A stretch of 64,000 nt of DNA from Mesorhizobium waimense (GCF_003601975.1 NZ_QZWZ01000023.1:1-64000); one strand, 5' to 3'; shown: positions 37,534 to 47,226, numbered from the stretch's first letter. Made by a program: numbers and translations. The notes: a model not told the origin generated them from the sequence alone.

Positions 37534-38481
37534 GTGAAACGCCTCGCCCTCTCCCTTGCCTTGTCGCTGTTCGCCTCGGCGGCTTTCGCCTTCCCGGTCA
37601 CCGTCGACAATTGCGGCAAGAAGCTGACCTTCGACGCGCCGCCGAAGCGCGCCGTCATCCAAGATCTCAACATGGCCGAGATGGCCTTCGCGCTGAAGCT
37701 GCAGCCGTCGATCGTCGGCCTAACCGGCATCACGGGCTGGTACAAGGTCGGCCCCGAATTCAAGGCCGAGCAGGGTTTGATCCCTGAGCTGGCGCCGAAA
37801 TATCCGACGCTGGAAAACCTAGTCGCCGTCGGGCCGGATTTCTTCTTCGCCGGCTGGTATTACGGCATGAAGCCGGGCGGCGAGGTGACCCCGGACACGC
37901 TCGCCCCGCACGGCATCAAGACTCTGGTGCTGACGGAAAGCTGCGTCCATCTCGACAAGAACCGCCCCGCCGCTTCGATGGACCTGCTCTATGGCGACGT
38001 CGAAAAGCTGGGCAAGATCTTCGGCAAGGACGCCGAGGCCGACAAGCTCGTCTCCGGCTGGAAGGCGCAACTGGCCGAGATCACCGCCAAGGTCGGCAGC
38101 GCCAAGGGCACCCGCGTGTTCCTCTACGATTCCGGCGAAGACAAGCCGTTCACCGCCGGCAAATTCGCCATACCGAACGCCATGATCGCGGCTGCCAGCG
38201 GCGACAACGTCATGGCCGACATGGAGACAAGCTGGGGCACGACAGATTGGGAAACGGTGGCGGCGCGCAATCCTCAATTCCTCATCCTGCTCGATTACCA
38301 GGCTGGCGGCGGCTACAAGAAGCTGCTCGAATTCCTCAAGGCGCATCCGGCGATGAAGGAAACGGACGCGGTCAAGAACGAGCGTTTCGTGGCACTGCGC
38401 TATGCCGAGCTGACGCCCGGACCCGCCAACATCGAGGCGATCGGCAAGATCGCCAGGGCGATGCATCCGGAAGCCTTCTAA
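37534..38481 (+). CDS. ABC transporter substrate-binding protein (B12/iron type)
   Basis: 315 residues starting at GTG 37534 with AAAGGAG upstream. Sec signal MKRLALSLALSLFASAAFA, then a type III binding-protein fold (VTVDNCGKKLTFDAPPKRAVIQDLNMAEMAFAL, VGPDFFFAGWYYGM, LIL-DYQAGGG). These carry cobalamin, heme or ferric siderophores in the periplasm; the riboswitch favours cobalamin. Close spacing puts it in the operon. Confidence 0.9.
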   Translation: MKRLALSLALSLFASAAFAFPVTVDNCGKKLTFDAPPKRAVIQDLNMAEMAFALKLQPSIVGLTGITGWYKVGPEFKAEQGLIPELAPKYPTLENLVAVGPDFFFAGWYYGMKPGGEVTPDTLAPHGIKTLVLTESCVHLDKNRPAASMDLLYGDVEKLGKIFGKDAEADKLVSGWKAQLAEITAKVGSAKGTRVFLYDSGEDKPFTAGKFAIPNAMIAAASGDNVMADMETSWGTTDWETVAARNPQFLILLDYQAGGGYKKLLEFLKAHPAMKETDAVKNERFVALRYAELTPGPANIEAIGKIARAMHPEAF

Positions 38482-38482
38482 T

Positions 38483-38590
38483 GGATGTCGCCCAAAAGTG
38501 CGCAGCGGTTTTGGGATAACGACATGCATCAAAACAACAACCTAAAGCGCGTCGCAAGCGTCCATTCAAATGCGACGCGCTTTCGCTTGC
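38483..38590. repeat. Palindromic repeat inside the 5' end of the permease gene
   Basis: Bases beginning GATGTCGCCCAAAAGTGCGC and including AAAGCGCGTCGC...GCGACGCGCTTT (two hairpins) are, from recognition, a dispersed intergenic element of Mesorhizobium. Here it forms the intergenic gap and provides the first codons of the permease. Confidence 0.6.
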
Positions 38591-39600
38591 ATCAGAAATC
38601 ATTCGTCCTGGCCATGATGGTGGGTGCTGCGCTGGTCGCCGCGCTCGCCCTGCTGTCGATCGCCTATGGCTCGACGGTGATCGCGCTGTCCGATGTCGTC
38701 GGCGCCCTGGCGCATGCGGTCGGGCTCGACGCGCATGCCATGTCAGGACCAATCGGCAAGATCGTCGTCGATCTCCGGCTGCCGCGCACGCTGCTGGCGA
38801 TCGCGGTCGGCGCCGGGCTGGGCGTCGTCGGCACGCTGCTACAGACGGTGACCCGCAACGATCTCGCCGATCCGTTCCTGTTCGGTCTCTCCTCGGGTGC
38901 CGCCGCCGGCGCCGTCTCCGTCATCACCGTCTTCGGCGACAGTTTCGGCATCTGGACCTTGCCGGTCGCCGCTTTCACCGGCGGCATGCTGGCCGCGGCC
39001 GTGGTGCTGTTGCTGGTGTCGCGGGTGAAGGGGCAGGGACCCGAACGGCTGATCCTTGCCGGGCTTGCCGTCTCCTTCATGTTCACCGCGCTCACCAACT
39101 ATCTCGTCTTCGCCGGCGACCAACGCGCCGCTCATTCTGTGCTGTTCTGGACCATGGGCGGGCTCGGCCTGGCGCGCTGGGACAATATCGGCCTGGCCGC
39201 ACTTGGCGCGGGCATCATCCTTGCCTATGGGCTGTGGAACCACCGCCGGTTCGATGCCTTCCTCGCCGGCGAGAACGCCGCCGAAAGCCTCGGCGTGCCG
39301 GTGGCGCGCATGCGCCGCACGACCTTTCTGGTCGCCGCCCTGTCGACCGCGATCCTCGTCTCGGTCGCCGGCGTCATCGGCTTCGTCGGCCTGATGATCC
39401 CACATCTGTGCCGGCCGTTTGCCGGACCGTTGCACCTTCGCCTGATCGCCAGCGCGGCGCTGTTCGGCGCGGTGCTGCTTTTGGCAAGCGACCTTCTGGC
39501 CCGCACGCTGCTGCCGCCGCAGGAACTGCCGATCGGCATCATCACCAGCTCGCTCGGCGCCTTCTTCGTCGTCACCATGCTGATCCGCAACCGCCTGTGA
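38524..39600 (+). CDS. FecCD-family ABC transporter permease
   Basis: A polytopic permease, about 358 residues from ATG 38524 (the frame is open to 38485). From FVLAMMVGAALVAALALLSIAYG onwards it is a normal FecCD/BtuC permease with PRTLLAIAVGAGLGVVGTLLQTVTRNDLADP and the cytoplasmic coupling element GVIGFVGLMIPH. The residues before this, including RVASVHSNATRFRLHQKS, are encoded by a dispersed repeat and are not family-like. Third gene of the riboswitch operon; it should form the membrane channel with the ATPase and binding protein. Confidence 0.88.
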   Translation: MHQNNNLKRVASVHSNATRFRLHQKSFVLAMMVGAALVAALALLSIAYGSTVIALSDVVGALAHAVGLDAHAMSGPIGKIVVDLRLPRTLLAIAVGAGLGVVGTLLQTVTRNDLADPFLFGLSSGAAAGAVSVITVFGDSFGIWTLPVAAFTGGMLAAAVVLLLVSRVKGQGPERLILAGLAVSFMFTALTNYLVFAGDQRAAHSVLFWTMGGLGLARWDNIGLAALGAGIILAYGLWNHRRFDAFLAGENAAESLGVPVARMRRTTFLVAALSTAILVSVAGVIGFVGLMIPHLCRPFAGPLHLRLIASAALFGAVLLLASDLLARTLLPPQELPIGIITSSLGAFFVVTMLIRNRL

Positions 39601-39682
39601 CGGGACTCCGGGCCACAAGCGATGGTCTCCGCTCCCGATCACGGCGTCGTGATCGTATTTGCATGGCTGCCCACGTTGAATA

Positions 39683-39696
39683 GTAAGCACGCTTAT
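39683..39696. promoter_or_regulatory. MarR operator candidate
   Basis: GTAAGC-AC-GCTTAT is a near-perfect inverted repeat (TAAGC/GCTTA exact) in a short AT-rich stretch immediately upstream of the MarR start, as expected of an autorepressed MarR-efflux operon. Confidence 0.55.
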
Positions 39697-39701
39697 TATA
39701 T

Positions 39702-40190
39702 ATGCCGCTCATGGTTTCCGACAGCATCGACAGATTGGGATTTTTGATCCACGACGTGCAGCGCCTGATGCGCAAGCGCTTCGAGGCACGCGCCAGCGGC
39801 CTCGGCCTTTCCTCGGCGCAATGGCGGCTTCTGGTCCGCGTCGCCAAGGAAGAAGGTGTCGCGCAGGCGCGGCTCGCCGAACTTCTCGAAATCGAGCCGA
39901 TCAGCGTCTCGCGCCTGGTCGACCGGATGGAGGAGGGCGGCTGGATCGAGCGTCGCTCCGACGCCGCCGACCGCCGCGTGCGCATGATCTTCCCGACCGC
40001 CAAGGCGAGCGAGGCCTATGCCCAAGTCAAAAGCCTTGCCGGCGAGGTCTATGAGGAATCGCTGGTCGGCGTTTCGCCGGAAGATCGCCGCGTCCTGGTC
40101 AGGGCGCTGGATAGGATCGTGCAGAATCTTGCGGACGGCGAGACCTCGTCCTCGGAAAAAGTCAGGAATACGGAAGGCGCAGCAGCATGA
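39702..40190 (+). CDS. MarR-family transcriptional regulator
   Basis: 162 residues. HTH and wing readable in LSSAQWRLLVRVAKEEG...LAELLEIEPISVSRLVDRMEEGGWIERRSDAADRRVRMIF. The gene overlaps the membrane-fusion-protein gene by ATGA and stands upstream of an EmrAB-like pump, so it should repress that pump. Confidence 0.92.
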   Translation: MPLMVSDSIDRLGFLIHDVQRLMRKRFEARASGLGLSSAQWRLLVRVAKEEGVAQARLAELLEIEPISVSRLVDRMEEGGWIERRSDAADRRVRMIFPTAKASEAYAQVKSLAGEVYEESLVGVSPEDRRVLVRALDRIVQNLADGETSSSEKVRNTEGAAA

Positions 40191-41356
40191 ACGCGGTAGC
40201 CAAGATAGACGAAAAGATCACCAAGCTGGAATTGGATGCTTCGGCGCAGCCGGCGACGGCGCCCGTGGCGGTCGCGCCTCCGGTGCCCGTCGTCCCTAAG
40301 AAGAAGCGCCGCCTCGGCCGCTCGCTGTTGATGATCGCGCTGCCCGCGGCGCTGATCGCCGGCGGCAGCTATGTCTGGGTCACCGGCGGCCGCTACCAGG
40401 AAACCGAGAACGCAAATCTGGAGCAGGCCAAGGTTTCGATCGCCTCTGACACGGCAGGCCGCATCGTGACGGTCGATATAGCCGACAACCAGCTCGTCAA
40501 GCAGGGCGACGTGCTGTTTGCCATCGATCCCGAGCCCTACCGGATCGCGCTCGCCCAGGCGGATGCGGCGGTGGCCGGCGCGCGCCTCAATGTCGAGCAG
40601 TTGCGCGCCGCCTACAGCCAGTCGATGGCGCAGGAGAAATCCGACACCAGCGAGGTCGATTTCGCCCAGTCGCAGTATGACCGCGCCGCCGATCTCGCCC
40701 AGAAGGGCATCAATGCCAAATCGTCGCTCGATCAGGCCAAGAACGATCTCGACAAGGCCAAGCAGCAGCTGGCGGTCGCCGAACAGGGCATCATCAGCGC
40801 CAAGGCCGCGCTTGGCGGCAATCCCGACATCGAGACCGATAAGCACCCGACCGTGATGGCCGCGCTCGCCGCGCGCGACAAGGCCGCCTACGACCTGGCG
40901 CAGACCACGGTCAAGGCACCAGCCGATGGCGTCGTCAGCCAGGCCTCCTCGTTCAAGGTCGGCCAGTATGTCGGCTCCGGCACGCCGCTGTTCTCGCTGG
41001 TCGAGACCGGCGACACCTGGGTCGATGCCAATTTCAAGGAAACCCAGCTTACCAACATGAAGCCGGGACAGAAGGCCGAGATCGTCGTCGACACCTATCC
41101 GGGCAAGACCTTCGAGGCGACCGTCAAGGCGATCGGAGCCGGCACCGGCGCCGAGTTCTCGCTGCTGCCCGCCCAGAACGCCACCGGCAACTGGGTCAAG
41201 GTCACCCAGCGCATTCCTGTGCGCCTGGAACTGACCGATCCCGACGCCAAGATGGCGCTGCGCACCGGCATGAGCGTGACCGCCACCGTCGACACCGGTG
41301 TGGCGCGCGGGCTGCCGAAGATCTTCGGCCACGCCACGGCGGGCGAGGCGCAATAG
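40187..41356 (+). CDS. HlyD/EmrA-family membrane fusion protein
   Basis: 389 residues: cytoplasmic N-terminus, one membrane helix (RSLLMIALPAALIAGGSYVWV), a barrel-sandwich lipoyl half-motif (KVSIASDTAGRIVTVDIADNQLVKQGDVLF), a coiled-coil hairpin over residues 120-220 and the C-terminal beta barrel (APADGVVSQASSF, GDTWVDANFKETQL). It connects the inner-membrane MFS pump to an outer-membrane channel, which is not encoded here. Confidence 0.93.
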   Translation: MNAVAKIDEKITKLELDASAQPATAPVAVAPPVPVVPKKKRRLGRSLLMIALPAALIAGGSYVWVTGGRYQETENANLEQAKVSIASDTAGRIVTVDIADNQLVKQGDVLFAIDPEPYRIALAQADAAVAGARLNVEQLRAAYSQSMAQEKSDTSEVDFAQSQYDRAADLAQKGINAKSSLDQAKNDLDKAKQQLAVAEQGIISAKAALGGNPDIETDKHPTVMAALAARDKAAYDLAQTTVKAPADGVVSQASSFKVGQYVGSGTPLFSLVETGDTWVDANFKETQLTNMKPGQKAEIVVDTYPGKTFEATVKAIGAGTGAEFSLLPAQNATGNWVKVTQRIPVRLELTDPDAKMALRTGMSVTATVDTGVARGLPKIFGHATAGEAQ

Positions 41357-41692
41357 CCGGATTCATGCGAGGCGGCGGAAGCTGCCTCGCGAATGTTTGT
41401 GAAAGCTCTGCCGCGGCTGCCGGCATGACAAACAAGGACAGGAGACGGGCCGGCGGGGCGAAGGGCGAGGATTGCGACGGTACTGCCGGCCAGCCTCGAC
41501 GTTCGACATCGGACCCGACGGTCCACAGGGTTCCGGGCGGCTGGCGCCCGCGAAATTCGAGACGCTCTGGTCGATGTAACCCCCACATCGATGGTCGCGT
41601 CCCACCCGATGAGGGTCTCTCCACACGGGACGGCCTCGCCGCCCGGAAACCCTGTCTAACACGTTTTTGTTACCGACTGGAAGTTCCGCATC
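41357..41692. other. 336-bp gap between efflux genes with a strong hairpin
   Basis: A hairpin GCGAGGC...GCCTCGC, extended by ATTC/GAAT arms, lies at 41361-41394, directly after the membrane-fusion-protein stop, but lacks a T run. No gene is convincing in the remaining ~300 bp. The hairpin could set the ratio of the two pump subunits; this is inference. Confidence 0.45.
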
Positions 41693-43228
41693 ATGAGCAC
41701 CCCAGAAACCTTCAAGGAAGTGCCGCACCGCGGCTTGATCACGGTTGCGCTCATGCTGGCGACGGTCATGCAGGCGCTCGACACCACGATCGCCAACGTT
41801 GCGCTGCCGACCATGACCGGCGATCTCGGCGCCTCGCCGGACAACATCAACTGGGTGCTGACGTCCTACATCGTTGCCGCGGCGATCATGACGCCGGTCA
41901 CCGGCTGGCTGGCTGACCGGCTCGGCCGCAAGGAACTGTTCCTGACGGCGGTGGTCGGCTTCACCATCTTCTCCATGCTGTGCGGACTGGCATGGAGCCT
42001 GGAGACGATGGTGTTCTTCCGGCTGATGCAAGGCGTGTTCGGCGCCGCGATCGTGCCGCTGTCGCAGACCTTCCTGCTCGACATCAACCCGAAGGAACGC
42101 CACGGCCAGGCAATGGCCATCTGGGGCGCCGGCATCATGCTGGGGCCGATCCTCGGCCCGACGCTGGGCGGCTGGCTGACCGAGAACTTCAACTGGCGCT
42201 GGGTCTTCTTCATCAACCTGCCGGTCGGCATCGCCGCCTTCCTCGGCATGGCCGCCTATTTGCCTTCCGTTGCCCGGCGGGTGCGCGGCTTCGATTTCTT
42301 CGGCTTCGCCATGATATCGCTCGGCGTCGGTGCGCTGCAGCTGATGCTGGATCGCGGCGGCGAGGTCGACTGGTTTTCCTCGGTCGAGATCTGGATCGAA
42401 CTCGGCCTTTCGCTGACCGGTTTTTGGGTGTTCATCATTCACACGGTGACGGCGGAGCACCCGTTCATCGACCCCAAGATATTCCTCGACCGCAATTTCG
42501 TGACCGGGCTGGCGTTCATCTTCGTCATGGGCGTGCTCATCCTGGCCAGTATGTCGCTGCTGCCGCCGATGCTGGCGACCATCTTCGGCTATCCGACCAT
42601 GACCATCGGTGTCGTCATAGGTCCGCGCGGTATCGGCACGATGATTTCGATGCTTTTGGTCGGCCGCATCATGCACAGGGTCGATGCCCGCATCCTCGTC
42701 GTCATCGGCTTCCTTTTGACCGCGCAGTCGCTCCACACCATGGCGAGTTTCACGCCGCAGATGGACAACTGGCTGATCCTCAGCTCCGGCATCATCCAGG
42801 GCCTGGGAATGGGAATGGTGTTCGTACCGCTGTCGACCGTGGCTTTCGCCACGCTGGACCCACGCTACCGCACCGACGCCACGTCGCTGTTCAGCCTGGT
42901 GCGCAATCTTGGCTCGTCGATCGGTGTTTCGGTCGTGTCGGTTCTCCTGGTGCGCAACATTCAGGTCAACCACAGCGAGCTCTCTGCTTTCATCAAGCCG
43001 TTCAACCCAAATCTGTGGGCGGTCTCGCCGGCGGCCGCAGCCGGCGATCCAACGGCGCTTTCGGAGGTCGACGGGCTGGTCAATATCCAGGCGATGATGA
43101 TCTCTTACGTCAACGACTTCAAACTGCTGATGATGATGACGCTGCTTGCCGTCCCGTTCGTTTTCCTGCTGCGCAAGCCAAAGGCTGGCCCGGCAGCAGG
43201 TGGTGCCCCTGCCGCGCATATGGACTGA
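41693..43228 (+). CDS. DHA2-family (EmrB/QacA) MFS drug efflux transporter
   Basis: 511 residues with about 14 membrane segments. Motif C/antiporter element GPILGPTLGGWLTENFNWRW, motif A GWLADRLGRKELF, and DTTIANVALPTMTGDL near the start identify a drug:H+ antiporter 2 of the EmrB type. With the membrane fusion protein and MarR it forms a regulated multidrug export set. Confidence 0.94.
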   Translation: MSTPETFKEVPHRGLITVALMLATVMQALDTTIANVALPTMTGDLGASPDNINWVLTSYIVAAAIMTPVTGWLADRLGRKELFLTAVVGFTIFSMLCGLAWSLETMVFFRLMQGVFGAAIVPLSQTFLLDINPKERHGQAMAIWGAGIMLGPILGPTLGGWLTENFNWRWVFFINLPVGIAAFLGMAAYLPSVARRVRGFDFFGFAMISLGVGALQLMLDRGGEVDWFSSVEIWIELGLSLTGFWVFIIHTVTAEHPFIDPKIFLDRNFVTGLAFIFVMGVLILASMSLLPPMLATIFGYPTMTIGVVIGPRGIGTMISMLLVGRIMHRVDARILVVIGFLLTAQSLHTMASFTPQMDNWLILSSGIIQGLGMGMVFVPLSTVAFATLDPRYRTDATSLFSLVRNLGSSIGVSVVSVLLVRNIQVNHSELSAFIKPFNPNLWAVSPAAAAGDPTALSEVDGLVNIQAMMISYVNDFKLLMMMTLLAVPFVFLLRKPKAGPAAGGAPAAHMD

Positions 43229-43444
43229 CGTTTGCGGATCGGCAGTATGCCGGTCGCGTCTGTTGCCGGGACTCAAAATCGTGACCCGGAAACAGCACCA
43301 GGATTTTCAGATATCCACAGGCGACTGCTCCTGACTTCGAGCTGGTTCACCTACCATTAGTATATCTCGATCACGATGCAGTCGCTTTTGGGTTGAAAGC
43401 GAGCCGTGTTGCTTTGCGCCGGCACCAAACCGGAGGAACTCTGT

Positions 43445-46132
43445 TTGGGCACGAAACCATCCAGGAAAGCCGCCGAAGCACCGGAGTCGGCCAATCTGGC
43501 CGCGCTGGCAAAGCTGACCATCGCTTCATACGAAACGCTCGAGCGCGATCTTCGAGCCCGGATCGCAACGCTCGAAGGGCAGGCGCTGCGATTTGAGACG
43601 GCGATTGACAACGTTTCGCAGGGCATCTGCTTTTTCGACGCCGATGAACGGCTGATCCTGTGCAACCGCCGCTATGCGGAAATTTACCACATTGCGCCGG
43701 AGCAATTGCAGCCGGGGCTGACGCTCCGCGAAATCGTCGAACGTCGCGTCGCTGCCGGGACATCCGCGACCGGTGCCGACGCCTATCTCGCATTGGCCCG
43801 ATCGGTCAATTCGGGCATGGCTCCAAAAGTCTGGACCGCCAACCTCACCGACGGCCGGACAATTCAGGTCTGCCATCAGCCGATGCCCGACGGCAGTTGG
43901 GTGGCCACGCATGAAGACATCTCGGCGCTCGCTGCCAACCGACAGATGGTCGACGAGCGCATTTCGCTGCAAACCCTGATCGACTGGGTGCCCGATTATC
44001 TCTGGGTCAAGGACACCGAAAGCCGTTTCGTCGTGGCGAATAGGGCTCTTTCTGTCGACAGTGGCCGCGAGAAGACCAGTGACATGGTCGGTTTGACCGA
44101 TTTTGATCTCCATGCCCCGGAACTTGCGCAGAAATTTCGCGCGGTGGAGCAGAACGTGCTCAGCAGCGGGCGACCAATGATCGACAAGGAAGAGTTTGTG
44201 GTCGATGCGTCGGGCGCCGGCAGATGGTTCTCATCGACAAAGGTGCCGCTGCGCAATGCCCGCAATGACATCATCGGCCTGGTCGGCATCGCTCACGATA
44301 TCACCGCCCGCAAGCAAGCGGACATCCTTCGGGACGGGCAGGCGCATATCCTGGAAATGATCGCGATGAGCGCCTTGCTCGAAGACGTGCTCGACCGCCT
44401 GATGCGCCTTGTCGAGTCGCAGTTGACGGGGATATTCGGTTCCGTCTTGCTTCTGGACAAGGACGGCAGCCATCTGCGGCACGGCGGCGCGCCGAGCTTG
44501 GCGAAAGACTATACCGCTGCCATCGACGGGATCGCCGTCGGCCCCAAGGTTGGATCATGTGGCACTGCCGTCTATCGGCGCGAGCCGGTCATCGTCGCAG
44601 ACGTCATGCAGGATCCGCTTTGGGAAGATTACCGTGAGGTGGTGGCGCCCTTCGGCTATCGTTCGTGCTGGTCGACCCCGATCCTGTCGCACCAAGGCGC
44701 CGTGCTGGGCGTCTTCGCGATGTATTCGATGACGGTACGTGAACCGACCGAGTCCGAAACACGGCTGATCGACTTCACGACACGCATTGCAGGGATCGCC
44801 ATCGAGCGCAAATTGGCTGAAGACCAGATTCACTTCATGGCCAACCATGATGTGCTGACCGGGCTTCCAAATCGCGCTCTGCTCGAGGATCGGCTCTCGC
44901 AGGCTCTTCTGTATGCGCAGCGATACGATCGCTGGGTTACGGTTGTGTTCATCGACCTCGACAATTTCAAACTCGTCAATGATACGCTCGGCCACAACGC
45001 CGGTGACGTGCTGCTGAAGACCGTCGCCAATCGTATGGTCGAATGCGTAAGGTCAACCGACACCGTTGTGCGGCTTGGCGGCGACGAGTTTGTCATAGTC
45101 CTGTTCGACCAGCCGACGAACGTCGATCTCATCTCCGAGACTCTGCAAAAGATCCGGGCGGCGATAGCGGAGCCGGTTCATCTGGGAAGGCATCGGCTTA
45201 GGGCGACGGCCAGCATTGGCATCGCCAACTACCCCAAGGACGGGACGAGCCCAGATATGCTGCTGGCCAATGCCGATGCGGCCATGTACCGCGCGAAGGA
45301 ATTCGGCCGCGACAATTTCCAGTTCTATGCTCCCGAATTCAACACCAGAGCGCATGAAAAATTCGTGCTTCAGGAGGAGTTGCGAAACGCGCTCGCTCAT
45401 TCGGAATTCATTCTGCTCTATCAGCCGCAAGTCGATCTTCGTTCAGGGGACGTCTTTGCGGTCGAAGCGTTGCTGCGCTGGAAGCATCCGACACGAGGCA
45501 TCGTGGCGCCGAACACATTCATTCCGACCGCCGAGGAGACCGGCCTGATCGTGCCGATCGGCGACTGGGTCCTGCACGAGGCCTGTCGGCAGAACAAGGC
45601 CTGGCAGGACGCCGGCCTGCCGCCCTTGACCGTCTGCGTAAACGTCTCGGCGCGGCAATTCAGGGAACCGAACCTGATTGGCCGTGTCGTGAATGCACTG
45701 AAGGACAGCGGTCTGGAGGCCAGGTATCTCGAGCTTGAGGTGACCGAAAGCCTTATCATGCAGGACGTTGAGCTGGCGGTCGCAACGATGAACGCATTGC
45801 AGAACCTGGGCGTCCAGATATCGATCGACGATTTCGGAACAGGCTATTCCAGCCTCAGTGCACTCAAGACCTTTCCCGTGGCACGGCTGAAGATCGACAA
45901 GTCATTCATCAAAGATCTCGCCGTCGACGACAACGATCAGGCAGTCGCCAGCGCCGTGATTTCATTGGGTCAAAATCTGCATCTGAGGGTCATTGCCGAG
46001 GGTGTCGAGACAGACGATCAGGTGGCCTTCCTGCGCAAGAACAATTGCGATGAAATGCAGGGCTATCATTTCAGCAAACCGGTCTCGGCCCAGGGCATCA
46101 AGAAACTGCTCGACGGCAAGCGTGATGGATGA
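43445..46132 (+). CDS. PAS-PAS-GAF-GGDEF-EAL cyclic-di-GMP signalling protein
   Basis: 895 residues from the TTG at 43445, which follows GGAGG by eight bases. Two PAS domains (about 50-155 and 170-290), a GAF domain (about 300-450; LLEDVLDRLMRLVESQLTGIFGSVLLLDKDGS), a GGDEF domain with an intact active site GGDEF at residues 545-549 and RxxD inhibitory site RSTD just before it, and an EAL domain with the EAL at residues 674-676 followed by LLRWKHP and DDFGTGYSS. Both catalytic domains look intact, so it may make and degrade cyclic-di-GMP. No membrane helix; it senses a cytoplasmic cue. Confidence 0.94.
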   Translation: MGTKPSRKAAEAPESANLAALAKLTIASYETLERDLRARIATLEGQALRFETAIDNVSQGICFFDADERLILCNRRYAEIYHIAPEQLQPGLTLREIVERRVAAGTSATGADAYLALARSVNSGMAPKVWTANLTDGRTIQVCHQPMPDGSWVATHEDISALAANRQMVDERISLQTLIDWVPDYLWVKDTESRFVVANRALSVDSGREKTSDMVGLTDFDLHAPELAQKFRAVEQNVLSSGRPMIDKEEFVVDASGAGRWFSSTKVPLRNARNDIIGLVGIAHDITARKQADILRDGQAHILEMIAMSALLEDVLDRLMRLVESQLTGIFGSVLLLDKDGSHLRHGGAPSLAKDYTAAIDGIAVGPKVGSCGTAVYRREPVIVADVMQDPLWEDYREVVAPFGYRSCWSTPILSHQGAVLGVFAMYSMTVREPTESETRLIDFTTRIAGIAIERKLAEDQIHFMANHDVLTGLPNRALLEDRLSQALLYAQRYDRWVTVVFIDLDNFKLVNDTLGHNAGDVLLKTVANRMVECVRSTDTVVRLGGDEFVIVLFDQPTNVDLISETLQKIRAAIAEPVHLGRHRLRATASIGIANYPKDGTSPDMLLANADAAMYRAKEFGRDNFQFYAPEFNTRAHEKFVLQEELRNALAHSEFILLYQPQVDLRSGDVFAVEALLRWKHPTRGIVAPNTFIPTAEETGLIVPIGDWVLHEACRQNKAWQDAGLPPLTVCVNVSARQFREPNLIGRVVNALKDSGLEARYLELEVTESLIMQDVELAVATMNALQNLGVQISIDDFGTGYSSLSALKTFPVARLKIDKSFIKDLAVDDNDQAVASAVISLGQNLHLRVIAEGVETDDQVAFLRKNNCDEMQGYHFSKPVSAQGIKKLLDGKRDG

Positions 46133-46170
46133 CGGCCAGTGCAGTCTCTGGCGCGACCGATCGGTCGCGG

Positions 46171-46689
46171 TTACCTGCCGAGCACCAGGCTCCAGTAGCG
46201 CAGGCTGGAGTCGCGGCCGTCGCGCACATAGGCAAGGCCGAAGCGGGTGAAGCGCGGGTCGAGCATGTTGCGCCGGTGGCCGGGCGAATGCACCCAGATG
46301 TCGAACAGTTTTTGCTGGTCGAAGCGGCCTTCGGCGATGTTTTCGGCGGCCGCACCGGCAATGCCGTTGCCCCTGACGCGCGAGGAAAAGCTTTTGCCCC
46401 AACCGGTTGTATGGCTCATGCGGCGCGCCCCGGCCATATAGCCGGCCTGCTGCAGGGCCGCCTGTTCCAGCTGTGCATCGGGGACCAGCGGGCCGAGCCC
46501 GGCCGAAGCCCGGATGCCGGCCAGTGTGCCGGTGGTGGAAGAGGAGACGCCGGCGCCTTCGCCAGTCGGCTGCGAAACGGTGCTGCAGGCCGCGAGGCCG
46601 ACCAACGCGGCCAGGCCGGCTCCCTTTAGCAGCAGGCGCCTGTTCAGTTTCGATTGGGCTTGGTGATTGTCGATGTTCGCAATGGTCAT
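46171..46689 (-). CDS. CAP/SCP-domain lipoprotein
   Basis: 172 residues. A Tat-like NRRLLLKGAGLAALVGLAAC with lipobox LAAC is followed by a CAP (SCP/PR-1) domain with LVPDAQLEQAALQQAGYMAGARRMSHTTGWG, ENIAEGRFD, WVHSPGHRRNML. CAP-domain proteins of bacteria are extracytoplasmic and mostly of unknown role. It converges with the signalling gene. Confidence 0.88.
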   Translation of the reverse strand: MTIANIDNHQAQSKLNRRLLLKGAGLAALVGLAACSTVSQPTGEGAGVSSSTTGTLAGIRASAGLGPLVPDAQLEQAALQQAGYMAGARRMSHTTGWGKSFSSRVRGNGIAGAAAENIAEGRFDQQKLFDIWVHSPGHRRNMLDPRFTRFGLAYVRDGRDSSLRYWSLVLGR

Positions 46690-46749
46690 GCCCGCCTGAG
46701 ATAAGCGCGATCATGGCTTTTGCCGGGCAGGGCAGAGAAAATCTTGGTC

Positions 46750-47109
46750 CTAGGCGGCCGTATCGAGATTTGTTTCCGAGGCCGGGGACCCGGTCCGATC
46801 GCTTTCCGTATGCACCCACCAGGCTCCGAGCGCATCGATCAGCGGCACGAGCTTGCGGCCCGGCGCAGTGAGGTCGTAGTCGACGCGCAGCGGATAGCCC
46901 GGATACGCTGTCCGACGCACGATGCCGGCGTCTTCCAGCTTGCGCAGCTCCAGCGCCAGGATGCGGTGCGATACGGTCGGGTTGTCGCGCCTGAGCTCAC
47001 TGAAGCGCTTGGTGCCGTCCTTCAGATAGTAGAGCAGCAAGGTCGGCCAGCGGCCGCTGAGCACACGCATGGTCTCTTCGATCGGGCAGCGCGAGACGAC
47101 ATCTTTCAT
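46750..47109 (-). CDS. HxlR-family transcriptional regulator
   Basis: 119 residues beginning MKDVVSRCPIEETMRVLSGRWPTLLLYYLKDGTKRFSELRR, the HxlR winged helix including the conserved CPI near the start. Such regulators often sense electrophiles or reactive species through that cysteine. It is divergent from the GST gene at 47227, so it likely controls it. Confidence 0.92.
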   Translation of the reverse strand: MKDVVSRCPIEETMRVLSGRWPTLLLYYLKDGTKRFSELRRDNPTVSHRILALELRKLEDAGIVRRTAYPGYPLRVDYDLTAPGRKLVPLIDALGAWWVHTESDRTGSPASETNLDTAA

Positions 47110-47226
47110 GGAGGACCTGTGGCGGGCTTGGTTACAGAATAGTGCCTAATTTACATGGGGCGACCAGCGTTTAGGGTCAAGTTTCGCTGCGCGGCGTGAT
47201 CCCCTAAACATGGAAGAGACAACAAA

